Origin: Biscogniauxia marginata
Taxonomy: Eukaryota; Ascomycota; Sordariomycetes; Xylariales; Xylariaceae
NCBI GenBank assembly: GCA_022695795.1
Contig: MU404061.1
Span: 496,001 to 560,000, forward strand
Direction of reading: 5' to 3'
Length of the DNA stretch: 64,000 bases
Part shown: positions 36,567-49,108 of the stretch, piece by piece
Numbering within the stretch: position 1 is the first letter of the stretch
How the letters are laid out: every line of letters begins with the position of its first letter
Translations under genes and position numbers: made by a program
Notes under the pieces: generated by a model
What the model was told of the DNA's origin: nothing
The model's database searches: none
What the model saw: the letters and a program-made list of their open reading frames with translations, nothing else

Positions 36567-38946
36567 GCGCAGGAACAAGTCTGGGGTGCAAGCGCAGGGA
36601 CGGGCAAGTGTTTTGTAAACTAATGGAGACAGGAGCTAGAGGCGCGAGGGCATGATATCAGTAGAGGCGGAGACTTGTACAGTAGATTAACGGCATACAT
36701 AGACGTGGGAGGGCGAGGCCAACATAACCTACGGCACCACATCTCTGACTACATACTCCATCATGATTTTGGCCTAGAAGCGGTTTGTCTTGCGGGACTT
36801 GACGCCATCAAATTGTCAGGTACTTTTACAAATTTTGCCGTAAATCCGAATAGCTGTTGACGAAAGGTACTAAGAGGTTGGCTGACCTTGCTTCGATGAT
36901 ATGGGATAGGCTGGTGAAAATAAACCGGTGATCTTTTTTTTTGGAGACGCCTACATGAGCTAGTGTACCACGGACACAGGAATTTTGTCAGAGAGCTGCT
37001 GCGAAGTAAACGACCCGAATCCAGAGGGCCTTTTCAGCTTTCACTCTTTACTAAGGGGATTACTTCTTTTCTGGGGGAATTGCATGTGGTCGTGGTGCTA
37101 GGCTGTATTTGCCACGGCTGAGAGGGTTAATGTACAAAGCTTAAATTCATGGGATACAACAATGCTTGTATGGTATTCTTAAAATCAGATCTCATTATGC
37201 ATTTCCCTTACCGGGACTATAACCCAAAAGAACTTGCCTAGGATATCGAGCAAATTCCTTTTGCGAAGCACATTATTATCAAGCGGCTTGAGGTCTGGGT
37301 TTGGTATGTAGAAGGGGCAACCATGTCCGTCTCGATTGTTTACGTGTCCCATTTCTGGGTCAACATCAACTTAACTATAGAACTAGGATTTCCAATAACA
37401 TGTTAAAACTATACTTATGAGATGAGGCGGGTTTTGGTTGACTCATTTCTTATGTCGTGCCGATCCCGATCTTCTATGTGTTAGTTGTCCTTAGGAACAC
37501 GGCGGATGCAGAGAGCCCGTGAGTATCTGGATGCACGCAAATCGCGTGATCTCTCCTAAGTCTATCGACTGCGCCTCTATACTTAAGATTCCCAGTTCCG
37601 CTATTAGAGACAATACGATACCACCGGGATGACAACCTTATTAGTATTATATAGAGTCTTCGTTAATCACTTTGCTGGTGTGGCGGAACTCCCACAGGAC
37701 ATCTCTGATGGATTGAATTCCTATCCTCCACAAACAGATCTACTTCAAAAGAAATACTAAAATACACAAGCAGACCTTGAGGCTTAACTTCGCAGGAGAC
37801 TCGGGCTTAGTCATAATGCCGACACTCATGTCTAAAGATATCTCCACCATGTAGTATAGATGTAAAATAGAGCATTATTTGGAATTTAATCAACCCGGTG
37901 GATCTCCAATGTCGGCCAGCGAAAGGCTTAAGTCTGATATATATTCCTGTAAACGACAGTTCAAAAACAAGTGTTGGGGAATCCAATATTGTCGATCATT
38001 GCAATTCCGCTTGCCACGACACGAAATTCTTATTAGGGCGAATGTGATTTACAATGCGATCGAATTTGGGGAAGTTGGAATTCAAAGTTGTGTTGTCTCA
38101 AAAGCTATAGGATTATAAAATTTCCATAAAATTTTTGAATTTTGAGGGTCGAGAAGAATAGCTGTCTAGATTAATAATGTCGAAGCAAAACCGCGTTAGG
38201 TCTGTCAGCGAATCCTCTTGTCAGCCACTTTTGGCGCAGCGTGCAAATCATTAGCACAAATTCGCCTCTCTGCAAACTGGGTATACCGCGCCTTATGATG
38301 AACCTGAGAATAAGCTTTTTTGTAGATCACCAACTGCAACACAGCGGATCCACCAGCAACTGGGTCGCAACAAAGGCCAAGTATTATGTGACTTTTGAAT
38401 ATAGTTATATGTAAATGCATTTCATACGTCGCGACAAAATATGTTAGAATTCAAGAAGAAAAAATCGATTAATGACTGTTTTATCAAGGTTTAAACTCAG
38501 TAGAAGAGGGAGGATGACTAGCAAGTTACGTGCCTTCGTACTAAGAATTGCTCAATGGGGAATGGCTTTATGTCAAGGCATGTTGGAACTGTGTCTTTTA
38601 GAACACTTTCTACTTGTATTAAGGTAACTATCATATGGCTGACTAGTTAAGCATATTGCCAAGTGACTATGCAGGCTCAAATACGCCACCTGGACCCTTA
38701 ACATGACTTTGATCAGCATTTTCTATGCGGCGTAGCGATTCCGTGGCTTCATTTTCTGCATCTGGCATATGGTAAGGAATATCTGGGGCGATATCCACAG
38801 GAATTATGGTACGATTACAAACACATATCTAATATATATATTAACCTGACATTCGTGTGTACTAGTTAGGATAACCTTATTTCCATGCCGAATGCCAAGT
38901 AGACCAAAGGAACGATAATCTACTCATGCTACTATAAGCAATCATC
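36567..38946. other. Gene-free AT-rich interval
   Basis: Frames are all below 80 codons with no domain or codon bias. The last 100 bases carry the promoter of the secreted protein that follows, including a TATAAG about 15 bases before its ATG that is probably too close to act as a TATA box. Confidence 0.5.
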
Positions 38947-40089
38947 ATGAAACTCCTTTATATACTTTTACTGAATACTCTGCCATTAGCTCTATCTTTT
39001 CCCGGATTAAGTCCTCGCAGCAGAGTGATAACCGATCCGGACGAGCGCGAAAGACTCCATGGGCTTCATGAGTATTCCCTCGAGGTTGCAAGAAACGATG
39101 ATGTGATTTATGTGGATGGTTCGGAGAACGGCTACTCCGCGGATAGCCAGTACGGCAAACGTCAAATTCAAATTCTTGGCCTAGCCGGCCTTGCTATTGT
39201 TCAAACCGCTGAAGCCGCCGGTCAAATTGGTTCTGGAGTGTTGCGTAAACTGGCCACGCTGCTAGGAGGAGACGTCGACACTATCTGGGACAAGAAAGAG
39301 TACTGTCGCACTCAATACCAGACCAAAGGCGGCGGAAATTGCAAGATAAAGAGCTTTAAGCGTGGTTCGAATGATGCTGTGGGTGACCACAAGTGGGATG
39401 GGTAAGTATCTATACGCAGGCGAGAATAATCGATAGCCTCGCTAATAGGGATATAGATGCGGGTGGAACAATCCTGAAAAGACTACGCCCCCGATTGAAT
39501 ATTTCGAGAGTGATGATGGCCTCGGTAAATATAGTGTGAGTCAAATTGAATATACCACCCATGTTTATTTCTATATCATATATAAGTACGCCGTGTAAGA
39601 GCCTCAAACGGAGATCCTCTATAAGCTGACTTGTGCTGATGTGGAGGCAATCTATATCTCTCGCGATCTCTACTGCACACAAGCAAAGCGAGTGCTAATG
39701 CCTTATTGCCTTTCAGGTACAATTCACTGCGACCGATGAAGTCGCTTGGAAGGGCGCAAAGGACACAAAGAAATGCCCGATAGAAGGACTATGTCATCCC
39801 CAATACGTCTTCTACCGCGATGGTTACAATATTGTGCTGAATACATGGAGTAAGTGGACCGACCGCTCACAGCCTATTTTCGTAACTGGAAGCTTGTAGC
39901 TAACCCTCATTTCTTTTGCAACCTGTAGAGTCCCAAGGTAGTATCAGCGCCTGCCAATACTCAGATGGCAAGGACTGCCGGGGTCTGTGTGACGATGGTG
40001 TCAAGAACCAGTTCACTAAAGGTGGCAACGTGTGGGGCGGTAGCTGCGCAATTCCGTGTAAGGACGATACCAAGTTACCCGATTCTTGA
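38947..40089 (+). CDS. Secreted, Kex2-processed cysteine-rich protein (4 exons)
   Basis: Exons 38947-39401, 39457-39535, 39717-39849 and 39929-40089 give 275 residues, every junction keeping frame with GTAAGT or GTGAGT donors. Residues 1 to about 17 form a signal peptide. An acidic pro-region follows and ends in Lys-Arg at 71-72, a Kex2 site. The predicted mature part opens with a Gly/Ala-rich amphipathic stretch (73-108) and continues with ten cysteines (120, 132, 153, 198, 204, 231, 239, 243, 262, 266). That layout, prepro-protein plus even cysteine count, matches fungal secreted effectors and toxin-like proteins, but I recognise no named family and claim no activity. The gene lies alone between AT-rich gaps, a common setting for effector genes. 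All four exons look intact. Confidence 0.85.
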
Positions 40090-43000
40090 GCAAGAGGGCT
40101 TCGGGAGAAGGGTTTTAGTGGGAGAGCAGATATATATCATAGCCTTGTGCCGACTCACATGCTACTATTTGCGGGGATTAGATCCGGAAGCCTATAATCG
40201 CGCCTATTTGTTTTATGGCCATTCTTTTTTCTTTGATGATCTTGTATATGCTGTACGGACAATGTTCTTTAGCGACACTCTTTAACATGATATAAAGAAT
40301 GATTACTTAGGTATATGTTGGATAAATCCATCTAGCCAGTACTGAATTCTCTAAACGTATCGAGGTACCTACCTACTTAATCGAATATGAAATACTATTT
40401 CTAGGAGGTAAGTGCGTTTTTATTGTCACGTCCAGGCGATTTCAAGGACTTCCGCCGTTAGGTTAGGAATATTTTGGATTGGGAAAAAGAGCGCCATCTA
40501 GCACAGACCCAGAAGGCATTGGATGATATTTGGAGCATAGGAGGCAGGAGGCTAGCAAGACGATGAAGTTCCACCTGGGACCTGAAAACCGCGAAGGCAG
40601 CATGAAACGGCTCAAAATTTCGTTGACAAACCAAGGTGATGACTCCGTTACAACTAATGAATAACTGTTTTGGCATGAAATAGGATAACTTGTCATGTTT
40701 CTTGGATGAGCACCTTTTGCCAGGGACAACTGGCCTTGTTCCCACGATCATGAATCGGGAGCAAACGTTGACTAGCTTAAAAATTCAACGCATGTCTGGA
40801 TTGTATTACTGTGTTGAAATTGACAGCTATCAGAAATGGGACCGGGATAAGCTTATAGCAGTATGTATTGAAATTGATGCTTGTTTATCGTTTTCTTTAA
40901 TGACTACAGCTATACCAGTTTAATATCATGTTTCCTCGATCACAATCTCTTATTGTCGTTTCGGTCTGACCGCAAAGTAATACAGAGTCGTGTGACGAAC
41001 CTCCCTGTATATTCCTAGTCAGCTGACTTCACAGGTGAGTACGTACTGGGTTTTCTTGATTTGAAGGTAACAGTGGTTTGAGATTGGTTCAGGTGATTCA
41101 CAATGTTTTGTTCGTTAGAGAGATTTCAAGGTACTCTCACTATAGTGTCAAAGAGTGACTGTAGTCTTAGATTGATAGCTAAGGAACTAGAATGAATGAC
41201 TAGATACATAGGAAATTCCAATCTACTTATACTTTATCCTTTTTAAGGAGTAACACCCATATTCTCTCTAATTCTCAAGAGTCTGACAGAGAATTCCTTC
41301 TGGAGTCATGTAACCTCAGATCACATGACCAACTCAATTCCCTCTACCCTTGTTGGTTCGTAACAAGTCGAGCCTATTTTGAGGACATGAAAACAAAATT
41401 ATGAAGATTGGATGGATACACGCATGGCACACAAACTCATACTAGATGCATGGCTATCTAGTACAAACTTTGCCAATCGCGACTCCCTATCTAGCGTGTG
41501 ATGCCTGGAGCTTCGTAATCCAGAGTGGGACGCTGAATCTAATTATGGCTCAGTACAGTCATATTATCTCTACGAAGAACATGATTTATATATATATATA
41601 AAGAGCCTTTCTTTATGACTCGAAGTCGCGGAACTATGGTGCTCATAGAAGGTTCCTAGCCCGCGTCTTAACTTTAATATGCCCAACTTCGAGGTTGATG
41701 GGTATTAGTAGTTGTATAGAATGCCTTATACTCACCACTATCTACGAAAGAGCTAAGTGTTAAACACGCTAGGTCTCCCTCCGATTGTCAAACTCTAGAG
41801 TCCGCCTAGGCTGAAATGAGATTCCCCAGCTCTTGCATACCGTGAGCCAGTTTTCTTGAGTGACAAATAGTACTTCGGGACCTTCTGGACGATGCAACGA
41901 GGGATGTATAAAGTCTGGGTCTATTCGTGAAGTTCGTACTATCGCTGAGAAAAACTTTCTGTTTCTAACGGTAGGTTTAGTCAGAAGTTTGGTATGAGAG
42001 TCCTTAGGAAAGTTTCAGTATAGGTGATCTAGTTTCCTCCTTGCACAAGGCCACCATAGGTATATTGCCACTAGGCTGCCTCAACATTAGTCGGTAGAGG
42101 ACATGGTGTTTTCGTCTCGAGAGACAGGAAACTACTTTTTATGATCTTCTAGGTTATCAGCTTTCTTGCTTTACATAGGTTGTGCCTGGATAGGGGTATT
42201 CCAGCTATTGGATATTTATTAATAAGGCACTCCCAAATAGCATCTATTCGTTCCATAGACATGATACATATTAAATTACTTAATGTTAAAGCTTATCCTC
42301 ATACGCAATGCTGCGGATAAAGTTTTGTGCTAGTTTGTATACTACTGCATATATAATAGCTTCTCTTTATTAACCACTTCTCCTAGAGTCCCTATATTTA
42401 GCTTCGGTAATGACTATGTCGCTAATTCGGAGATCGATCTTAAATACGATGCGATATTTTGTTTCAGAGTGCTCGTGAATTAAGTGCTTCTTTCAATACG
42501 AAGGGGGAGGAATCCTATAGGTTCTTGGATGTTGAGATCTTCATATTGATTGATTATACGCACCGTCAAAACCACCCTTTTGCTAATGCTATGATTAGAA
42601 CAGCGGGAGAGCTTATACCCGATAACTTACTAGATGACGTCATGTTTGATTTTCTGCGTTACCCCATCAAAGTAAACGAAATCGATTTTAGCCGAGGTAA
42701 TTCGAATTCACGAGGTCAGAAGTTGTTGTTAGTGCTATGTGCATAGTCACATGGACGACGGTGGTAAAACACTAGTGTAGTAGGTACTCGGTGTACCTAG
42801 TATAATACCTACCTGCCAGGTCAGGAGTCCGGCTATCCGGAGCAAGTGATTGCGAGACGTGCAATTGAGTTCCAGTATCTGGAACGCGTGGCAAAATGAT
42901 TGGACCATGCGGCACGAGACTCCGCTTATACATACGTCTGTGGCTGGTGGGAAGTGCCTAGGGAATTATTAGGTATAGCTATATACACGATAGTTACCTA

Positions 43001-43778
43001 GGTACGTACTTGTCAAATGTGTATTGACTGCATAGTAGTCCGAGAACTATAGAGCAATATCGGAACGTGTCGGCACGATTTAAAGATATATCAAAGATCA
43101 TTGATCATTTTAGTATTCTTAGTGTCTTGACTACCAATATGAATATTGATCATATGTGTGAATTACTTATACTTGTCAGTATACATAGAGCATCCGAGTA
43201 TCGACCGAGCAAGAAGATGAATTAAAGAGACGTAACAGGTATGTGGAAATGTCTCCGGCCCGTCGAGTAGATGTTTAAATATAGATCACGGGTAGGTATG
43301 TAGGGCATCAAGCTTACATCTGTACATAGATTGGATACAGGGGTTGTGGGGTTGAGTCCTACCAGTAGTGTAGGGGGCTTAAGATTGATTGGGCTTGGCA
43401 CTGTTATCAATTGATTGATGTGCTTATCATAATGTGCTAATCTGGCTTGGTGCTAGCGGCTGCTTATCGCTACGGTATCCCACCTCCAGCTTACGGGGCC
43501 GACATAATCTACATACATCAATTCTCTGCCTCAACACTTTCTACACTAATGTCTTTTCCTATACATCATCATCGTCCCCCCCTAAACTCTTCCCCCTTGT
43601 CTATCATTGGACTCGGAGACTAGTCAGCTGGTTACGCCAGTCTGTTTCCCAGGCCGAATACGGCTTTTTCCAACTATCTTTCCTTTCCATTATTATCGAT
43701 ACAAGGCCGTATTCCCGGGTTCCTGATTTCCTTCTTGTTTCCTTTCTGCGAACTCGCCCTCTGCGGACCACCATCATC
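40090..43778. other. Mostly AT-rich interval without a supportable intact gene
   Basis: Contains a (TA)n run near 41590 and many short frames. The open stretch 42471-42746 (see separate entry) is the only one that looks protein-like. The final 350 bases precede the oxysterol-binding protein gene and are C/T-rich, as expected of its promoter and 5' UTR; the in-frame open reading upstream of its ATG (from 43434) is judged to be untranslated. Confidence 0.5.
42471..42746 (+). pseudogene. Possible orphan exon or gene fragment, unknown
   Basis: A frame opening right after a TTTGTTTCAG acceptor-like site encodes about 90 residues with ordinary amino-acid composition (SARELSASFNTK..., LIDYTHRQNHPFANAM, ELIPDNLLDDVMFDFLRYP). 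No start codon or partner exon could be found upstream and no family is recognised. It may be a remnant of a larger gene in otherwise decayed DNA, or chance. Confidence 0.25.
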
Positions 43779-45421
43779 ATGACTTCAGCACCACCGACCA
43801 CCGCCCCCGCGCCCGACGACGCGCCCCAGAACGATGGATCCAAGATCAAGACATTCATTTCCATCTTGCGAAAGTGAGTGATTATGTACCTTCAACCCAC
43901 AATGCCCGAGGGTGCTGCTTGTCGGCATCTCACCGCCACCGTGCTGCATCTTAGTCCGATCGCGGTCCTCATGCATCACCTAACAACAGTATCGAATATG
44001 TCTACAACCCACACCTACCCGAAAACCCATGGTGGTCGGGATGTATGGTTAATGGTCGTTTCGCTTGAAAATATAGGTTCATCGGCGTTGCAGATCTCGC
44101 TGCCGTGCGGTTTTCCCTCCCTGCCCAACTCCTCGAGCCTACACCGAATCTAGAGTACTGGAACTACCTCGACAACCCGAGCGCGTTTGCCGCCATAGGC
44201 ACGTCCGATGAGCCTCTCGACCGTATGCTTGAAGTCCTCCGCTTCTGGTTTACCAAGGACTTGAAATACGTCAAGGGAAAGCCGTGTAAACCATACAACT
44301 CCTGCTTGGGAGAATTCTTTCGTTGCAACTGGGAGGCTGAAGACAATGCTCCACGTATCGATACAAAGAACCTTTCGGTGAATGGTTCTGCAACTGGCAC
44401 CGCTAGCAGCGCCTCCTCCCTCAAGTCGGCCAAGGGCGATCCTCGAGCTTCTTCCACCGTGTCCGTCCTCCAGGCCACCCCGAATCCAACAGGGCCTACC
44501 GTCAGGATATCGTACTTGACCGAGCAAACATCACACCACCCGCCTGTCAGTGCGTTCTATGTTAGCTGCCCTGAAAAGGGCCTGCATGCTAGGGGCTTTG
44601 ACCAGATCAGCGCCAAGTTTACCGGCACTGCCATCAAAGTCTCGCCGGGCGAGCATAATCTCGGCATATTCATCACCCTCGAGAAGAGAGATCACGAGAC
44701 TTACCAACTCACACACCCTGCTGCACATCTCGGCGGAATACTTCGTGGGGCGTTGAGTGTCAGTGTTGGGGACATAGCTTATATCACCTGCCCGAAGACG
44801 AAACTGAAGGCCATTCTGAATTACGTTGAAGAAGGATGGCTTGGCCGAGCGCAAAATAAGGTCGAGGGTGTTATTTTCAAGTACGACCCGGATAACGATA
44901 CGAAGACTCGTATCAAAGATGTGCCCGATTCGGATGTGGTGGCTAGATTAAGTGGTGCCTGGAAAGATAGAATCGTCTTTACTCTGGGTCCAAAACCAGT
45001 GGTGAGTTTTCCTCGTCCTTTTGTTTCATTAGAGACTCGACTAATTCCGTTACTACTATTGCAGGAATCACACCCACCGGAGCGGCAAACCACCATTATT
45101 GACCTTAACCCCCTTGCTGTCGCGCCGAAGTCGTTGCCACCAAAGGAGAAGCAGGCCGAAAACGAATCACTACAATTATGGGATGGCGTAACCCAGGCTA
45201 TCTTGTCAAAACAATTCTCCAAAGCTACCACTGTCAAGGTTGAACTGGAAGAAAGACAACGAGAAAAGGCAAGAGAACGTGAACGCAAGAAGGAGACCTG
45301 GAAACCTGTCTTCTTTGACCAGGTCACTGACAAGGGTGGCAAGCCGGATCTTACCGAGAAGGGCCGACAACTGCTTGAGAGGGCGCAGAAAGGGAACTGG
45401 GACTTGGAGGGCATTATCTAA
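43779..45421 (+). CDS. Oxysterol-binding protein, Kes1/Osh4-like (3 exons)
   Basis: Exons 43779-43873, 44077-45001 and 45065-45421 give 458 residues. The start ATG (MTSAPPTT) is the first in frame near the conserved N-terminal helix (KIKTFISILRK|FIGVADLAAVRFSLPAQLLEPTPNLEYWNY). The OSBP fingerprint EQTSHHPP is at 181-188 and the KPYN(S/P)xLGE lipid-binding motif at about 102. No PH domain or ankyrins are present, so this is the short cytosolic form that moves sterol and PI4P between ER and Golgi/plasma membranes. A Ser/Thr/Gly-rich insert (about 130-160) separates the two motifs. The second intron is 63 nt, a multiple of three, and has no stop, so an unspliced message would add 21 residues. 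The C-terminal part is rich in Glu/Arg/Lys, as in the family. Confidence 0.95.
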
Positions 45422-46227
45422 TTGCGAGACAGCGTACCATATTTAATGGATTGACGCCGGGCCGCCCGAGGTTGATATCACTTCAGATGTGTAGCGGGGG
45501 CCGCCAGGGCGTCCTTCAGTAAACACAATCTTTTCTTGCGGAACATATCATCGGCTTGGATGGAAGGCAGGCAGGCGGACATATATATAAGCGTACCATA
45601 CAAGACATGTGGGACGGAGCATAGCAGCTTTGGTTCGAAGCAGATCTATCTGAGGAGTTAGCGTGTATGCATTATACGCACGCTGGTGTCTCATGCATGG
45701 GGAAGGTAGATACATTATATTTTGTGTTCATTGGTGTTCGGTTGGGCATCTAGAGGCTTCATTCATAGTTCATAGTTCACTGTTACTAGAGGCTATAACT
45801 ATGGTAATCATTCGCTACACTGTTGTATGAGCTCTGACAGGCGATATGTCTAGATCGTCGCAATCTTCATCATCCCGCTTCTAATACTTGACGACTAGTA
45901 AGTAAACTAGGGTACAGATGTTAAGGCAAAGGGGTAAAAGAATAATCTGCCCCTAGAGAACCCCTCTTTTGCTCAAGGTGTTTATAGCCGTTGAAGTCCC
46001 AAGTCCTTATCGTGTACGATGTTGAATATCCCTCGATTGGCTAATCAGTAAATGTCCGAGTAATTAACCTCACACCCCCTGCCACCTAGATCAATATGCA
46101 AGGTCTAAGTTTATTGAGTGTTATTCAAATATTTCCCAGTCATGACCTTAGTGATGACTAAGTTCATTAAATTCATGAACTACATCCTGCGATCGTTCCC
46201 CCTTTTCTACTGAGGTACCGGACTTCA
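45422..46227. other. Convergent 3' spacer
   Basis: Lies between the 3' ends of the oxysterol-binding protein gene (+) and the GH5 gene (-). No coding signal; presumably holds both 3' UTRs. Confidence 0.6.
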
Positions 46228-47868
46228 TTAATAAACCAAAACCCCAGCTATCACCAGTGAAATGCATAATGTGAGTGTCAAGCTAGCTGCGTCCCAACCA
46301 GACCTAACTGCCGAGTTTGAGTCGTCCGAAGAATCATCGCTCGAAGTTTCTGGGATAGAGCCATCCGTTGCAAGGCTTGCCGTGACCGTGGGCACCAGAC
46401 TGTTATTCACAAAGTCTTGGGCTCTCCAGTCTGACCAGTCGTGCGATAATAATCCCCTGAAAAGTTGCCACACATTAGTAAGAGATAATTTGATTCCTGC
46501 GGAAGTCCCTCCCCTTTTCCCATCCCGGAAGAGAAACTCGGGAACTCTAGTACTCACCAGTTCTCATCACGATCTTGCGTTCCCTCCCGGATATAGTAGC
46601 TCCCACCCAGTTGCCATATCATCCACCCGGCATTTTGCGATGATACATAGTCCAGCAAGCAGGACACATAAGGGTCCTGTGCAGCAGTCCCATTCTGCTC
46701 GATGCCGAACTCGGTCAAGACCACCGGGAATTGATTCGTAGCATCATCGGACAATGCTTCGAACCCAGCATCGTACAACTCGTCCTCTACGACGGAGCAG
46801 TCGCTGGGTCCGGCGCCGAAGATGTTGTCGTAGGCGTGCAGTTCGAGAACCAGCTTATTGGCGTACCCGTCGAAATCGTCTTTGCTGAACTTCCCCGAAC
46901 CCGGCTCCAGGTCCGACCCCTGGACGACGGCAGATAGATCTTTGTCTGAGTCCAAGCCCGAGAGGAAAATCAACACCTCCGAGTTTGCGGAGTGGATTGC
47001 GTCGGAACCCTGCCTGACGTGCGTGTACCAGTCCTCCCAGTTGTAGGAGCTACTGGCCAGCTGGGTGTCCGTCAGGGGGATCCGCAGCTCATTCCGGAGG
47101 GACATCGACATGAGGTTCGGCCATGATTTGCCCTGCAGGTTAGGTACCTAGTCAGCATCGCGAGTGACGATGGATGGGGACGGTGGGTTTAAGCTAACGT
47201 GGTCTGCCATGAAGGATAAGCCCCGAGTCCAATTATCGACGTCGAAATATGTGTCCCCCCACCAGGAGTTGCCATCCAGAGGGCTGCAGCACCAGCCGGC
47301 CTTTGAGATGTGGTTGTCCAAATGAACGTAAATCTCCTGCCTGGCACATTCTGCCGCGATCGCGTCGTATACCTAAATTCGTCAGCTACGTCTGTCGCTG
47401 CCATCGCCGCCTATGCCGGCTCACCTGCAGCCTTGTCGTCTGGGCATCGAACGAAGGGTTGTTGGTAACAATCCTATTATAAAGCGTCATCCCATCTTCC
47501 TGGCCGAGAGCGTCCGTGAAGGCTCTCTGGATCGTGACGTCGCTCTCCCCGTTGTCGTAGTACTGATCCACCATCTCGGTCGCGTACGTTAAGCGGATCG
47601 CGTTCATCCCCAGGCCTTTGATCTTGGAGACGATGTCTTCCACGGACTGGTACTGGAGCCCCTCGGGGACCATGGCCTCCAGCGACCCGGGCCAGTTGAC
47701 GCCGGCGTAGGTGACCTTCCCGCCGGTCGCGTCCGTGATCCATCGGCCAGAAGCGACGAACGGGCCGTTCGGCCACGCTGCTCTCGGCGCCGCCGACGAG
47801 GCGGAGACGCCGGCGATGGCCAGAAGCGCGGTGACGAATCGGCAGCGAATGGATTCCAGTCTAGTCAT
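46228..47868 (-). CDS. Secreted, GPI-anchored GH5 glycoside hydrolase (4 exons)
   Basis: Leftward exons 47868-47425, 47372-47199, 47132-46558 and 46456-46228 give 473 residues. A signal peptide (1 to about 26) precedes a GH5 cellulase-type TIM barrel: GVNWPGS, NAIRLTY, HLDNH with SKAGWCC, SLRNELR (acid/base Glu at about 221) and VVLTEFG (nucleophile Glu at about 347), then WMIWQLGGSYY. A Ser/Asp/Thr-rich spacer and a hydrophobic C-terminal tail starting after SGWDAAS signal GPI attachment, placing the enzyme at the plasma membrane or wall. The family hydrolyses or remodels beta-glucans and related polymers; the exact substrate is not readable. Intron 2 uses a weaker GTTAGC donor, but the junction (MADH|GKSWPNLMS) matches family sequence. 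Both catalytic residues are present, so it should be active. Confidence 0.92.
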
Positions 47869-49108
47869 GGCAAACGAGTGTGTTGGAAGACCGAGAGTTT
47901 TTCAGTCAATTGTCGGAAAAGACAATGCGGACGTCATTTGTTTCAATGTTCAATTATGCATATACGGAGTAGGTATGTACCTGTATCTGAGCACGTACCA
48001 TCCATCGATCAACGAACAAGAAACCCTTGCGGCCCCTTGTTCGTATTCCGGGTGGCAAATGGGCTTGGTTGGCTGTGAGAACACGCATGGATATGCAGGG
48101 CTTGTGCCTGGGCGGATGGCAAGAACCTTTGCGGTCCGTAACATCGAATCTATTCGCCCTATGCAGGAACTTACACGTTCCGGGTTCCTAATAATGAATT
48201 GTCTCTCAAAGGAATCGACAAACAGGTTACATAAAGACATATTTTGCTAGTTTTTTTATTACTTCATCTCATACCTACCGTATCCGGGTACCTATCGGAT
48301 CGTCCCTCTTTTCCGGAGATTGAATGGCTGAAGATGCCAAGCTGCTATATATAAGTTTGATTATCCACCGGGCTGCCGGGTTGGTTGGCGGCCTATCACC
48401 AAACTAGGAAGCTCTAGATCTGCATACTATGTACGCGATCTAGACAGGATCACGTGATCGATGAGTGAATGTTGCATTCTCCGCTAAGCCATATGTCAAA
48501 AACGGAACGGCCGCTCTTATATAGGCGCGACTGTAATAGGCGTTGACTAGTAAGGCAGAGGGTGTGTCAGGAAACGGGATACACCAGTGAAACGGGCCAG
48601 GTAACAAAGAAGCCTTCGACGTATAACAGGCTCCAGATGAAATCTGAGGGCTCGCGCAATAACAAGATTATCTGAATACCTATGGCCTCACGGCTCTGTG
48701 ATATGACAGGATATATGAATTTTTCAGACTTCAGTGTTAATAAGTGATTTAGAAATTTGAACAATATTCGCATTCTATGTAACGATTGCATGATTGATGT
48801 GTTCCCAACGCCATTTCTTCATTGTCCCAAAAAGAATCTCACATCTCAGAGTTGCATCTTCCCGGTCCCAGTTACTCGTTCGTGATGAATCTACAACTTC
48901 TTTTGTCCAAGAACGCAGATTACCCAATATGTATTTCGAGAGGCTCAGTGGGCCATCTTCCCCGAACCTGTTATGTGGTTCGGTTTTCTTGTTTGGTCGG
49001 TCCCTTTCTAGACGTATTCCGCGGTAACCGAGTCATATCGTCGACCTAGCATAAGTTAGATATTGATTAAATAAGATAATTCGCGCTGTTATTATATACC
49101 TTTGTGGA
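47869..49108. other. Spacer containing the GH5 promoter
   Basis: Upstream of GH5 and downstream of the Hsp70-like gene. No gene seen. A perfect 12-bp palindrome, GATCACGTGATC at 48448-48459, contains a CACGTG E-box about 580 bases before the GH5 start; binding by a bHLH factor is possible but untested. Confidence 0.5.
48448..48459. promoter_or_regulatory. E-box palindrome (CACGTG core)
   Basis: Perfect palindrome GATCACGTGATC upstream of GH5. CACGTG is the binding core of fungal bHLH regulators. One occurrence only, so the regulatory assignment is weak. Confidence 0.25.

Noticed and set aside
36189..36578. 129-codon minus-strand frame over the GC-rich island
   Set aside because: It mirrors the plus-strand frame, which alone shows G/C-biased third positions and a signal-like start.
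43434..43778. N-terminal extension of the oxysterol-binding protein
   Set aside because: Open in frame but unlike the family; the ATG at 43779 gives the usual length.
44821..45414. 197-codon minus-strand frame
   Set aside because: Antisense shadow of the oxysterol-binding protein exons.
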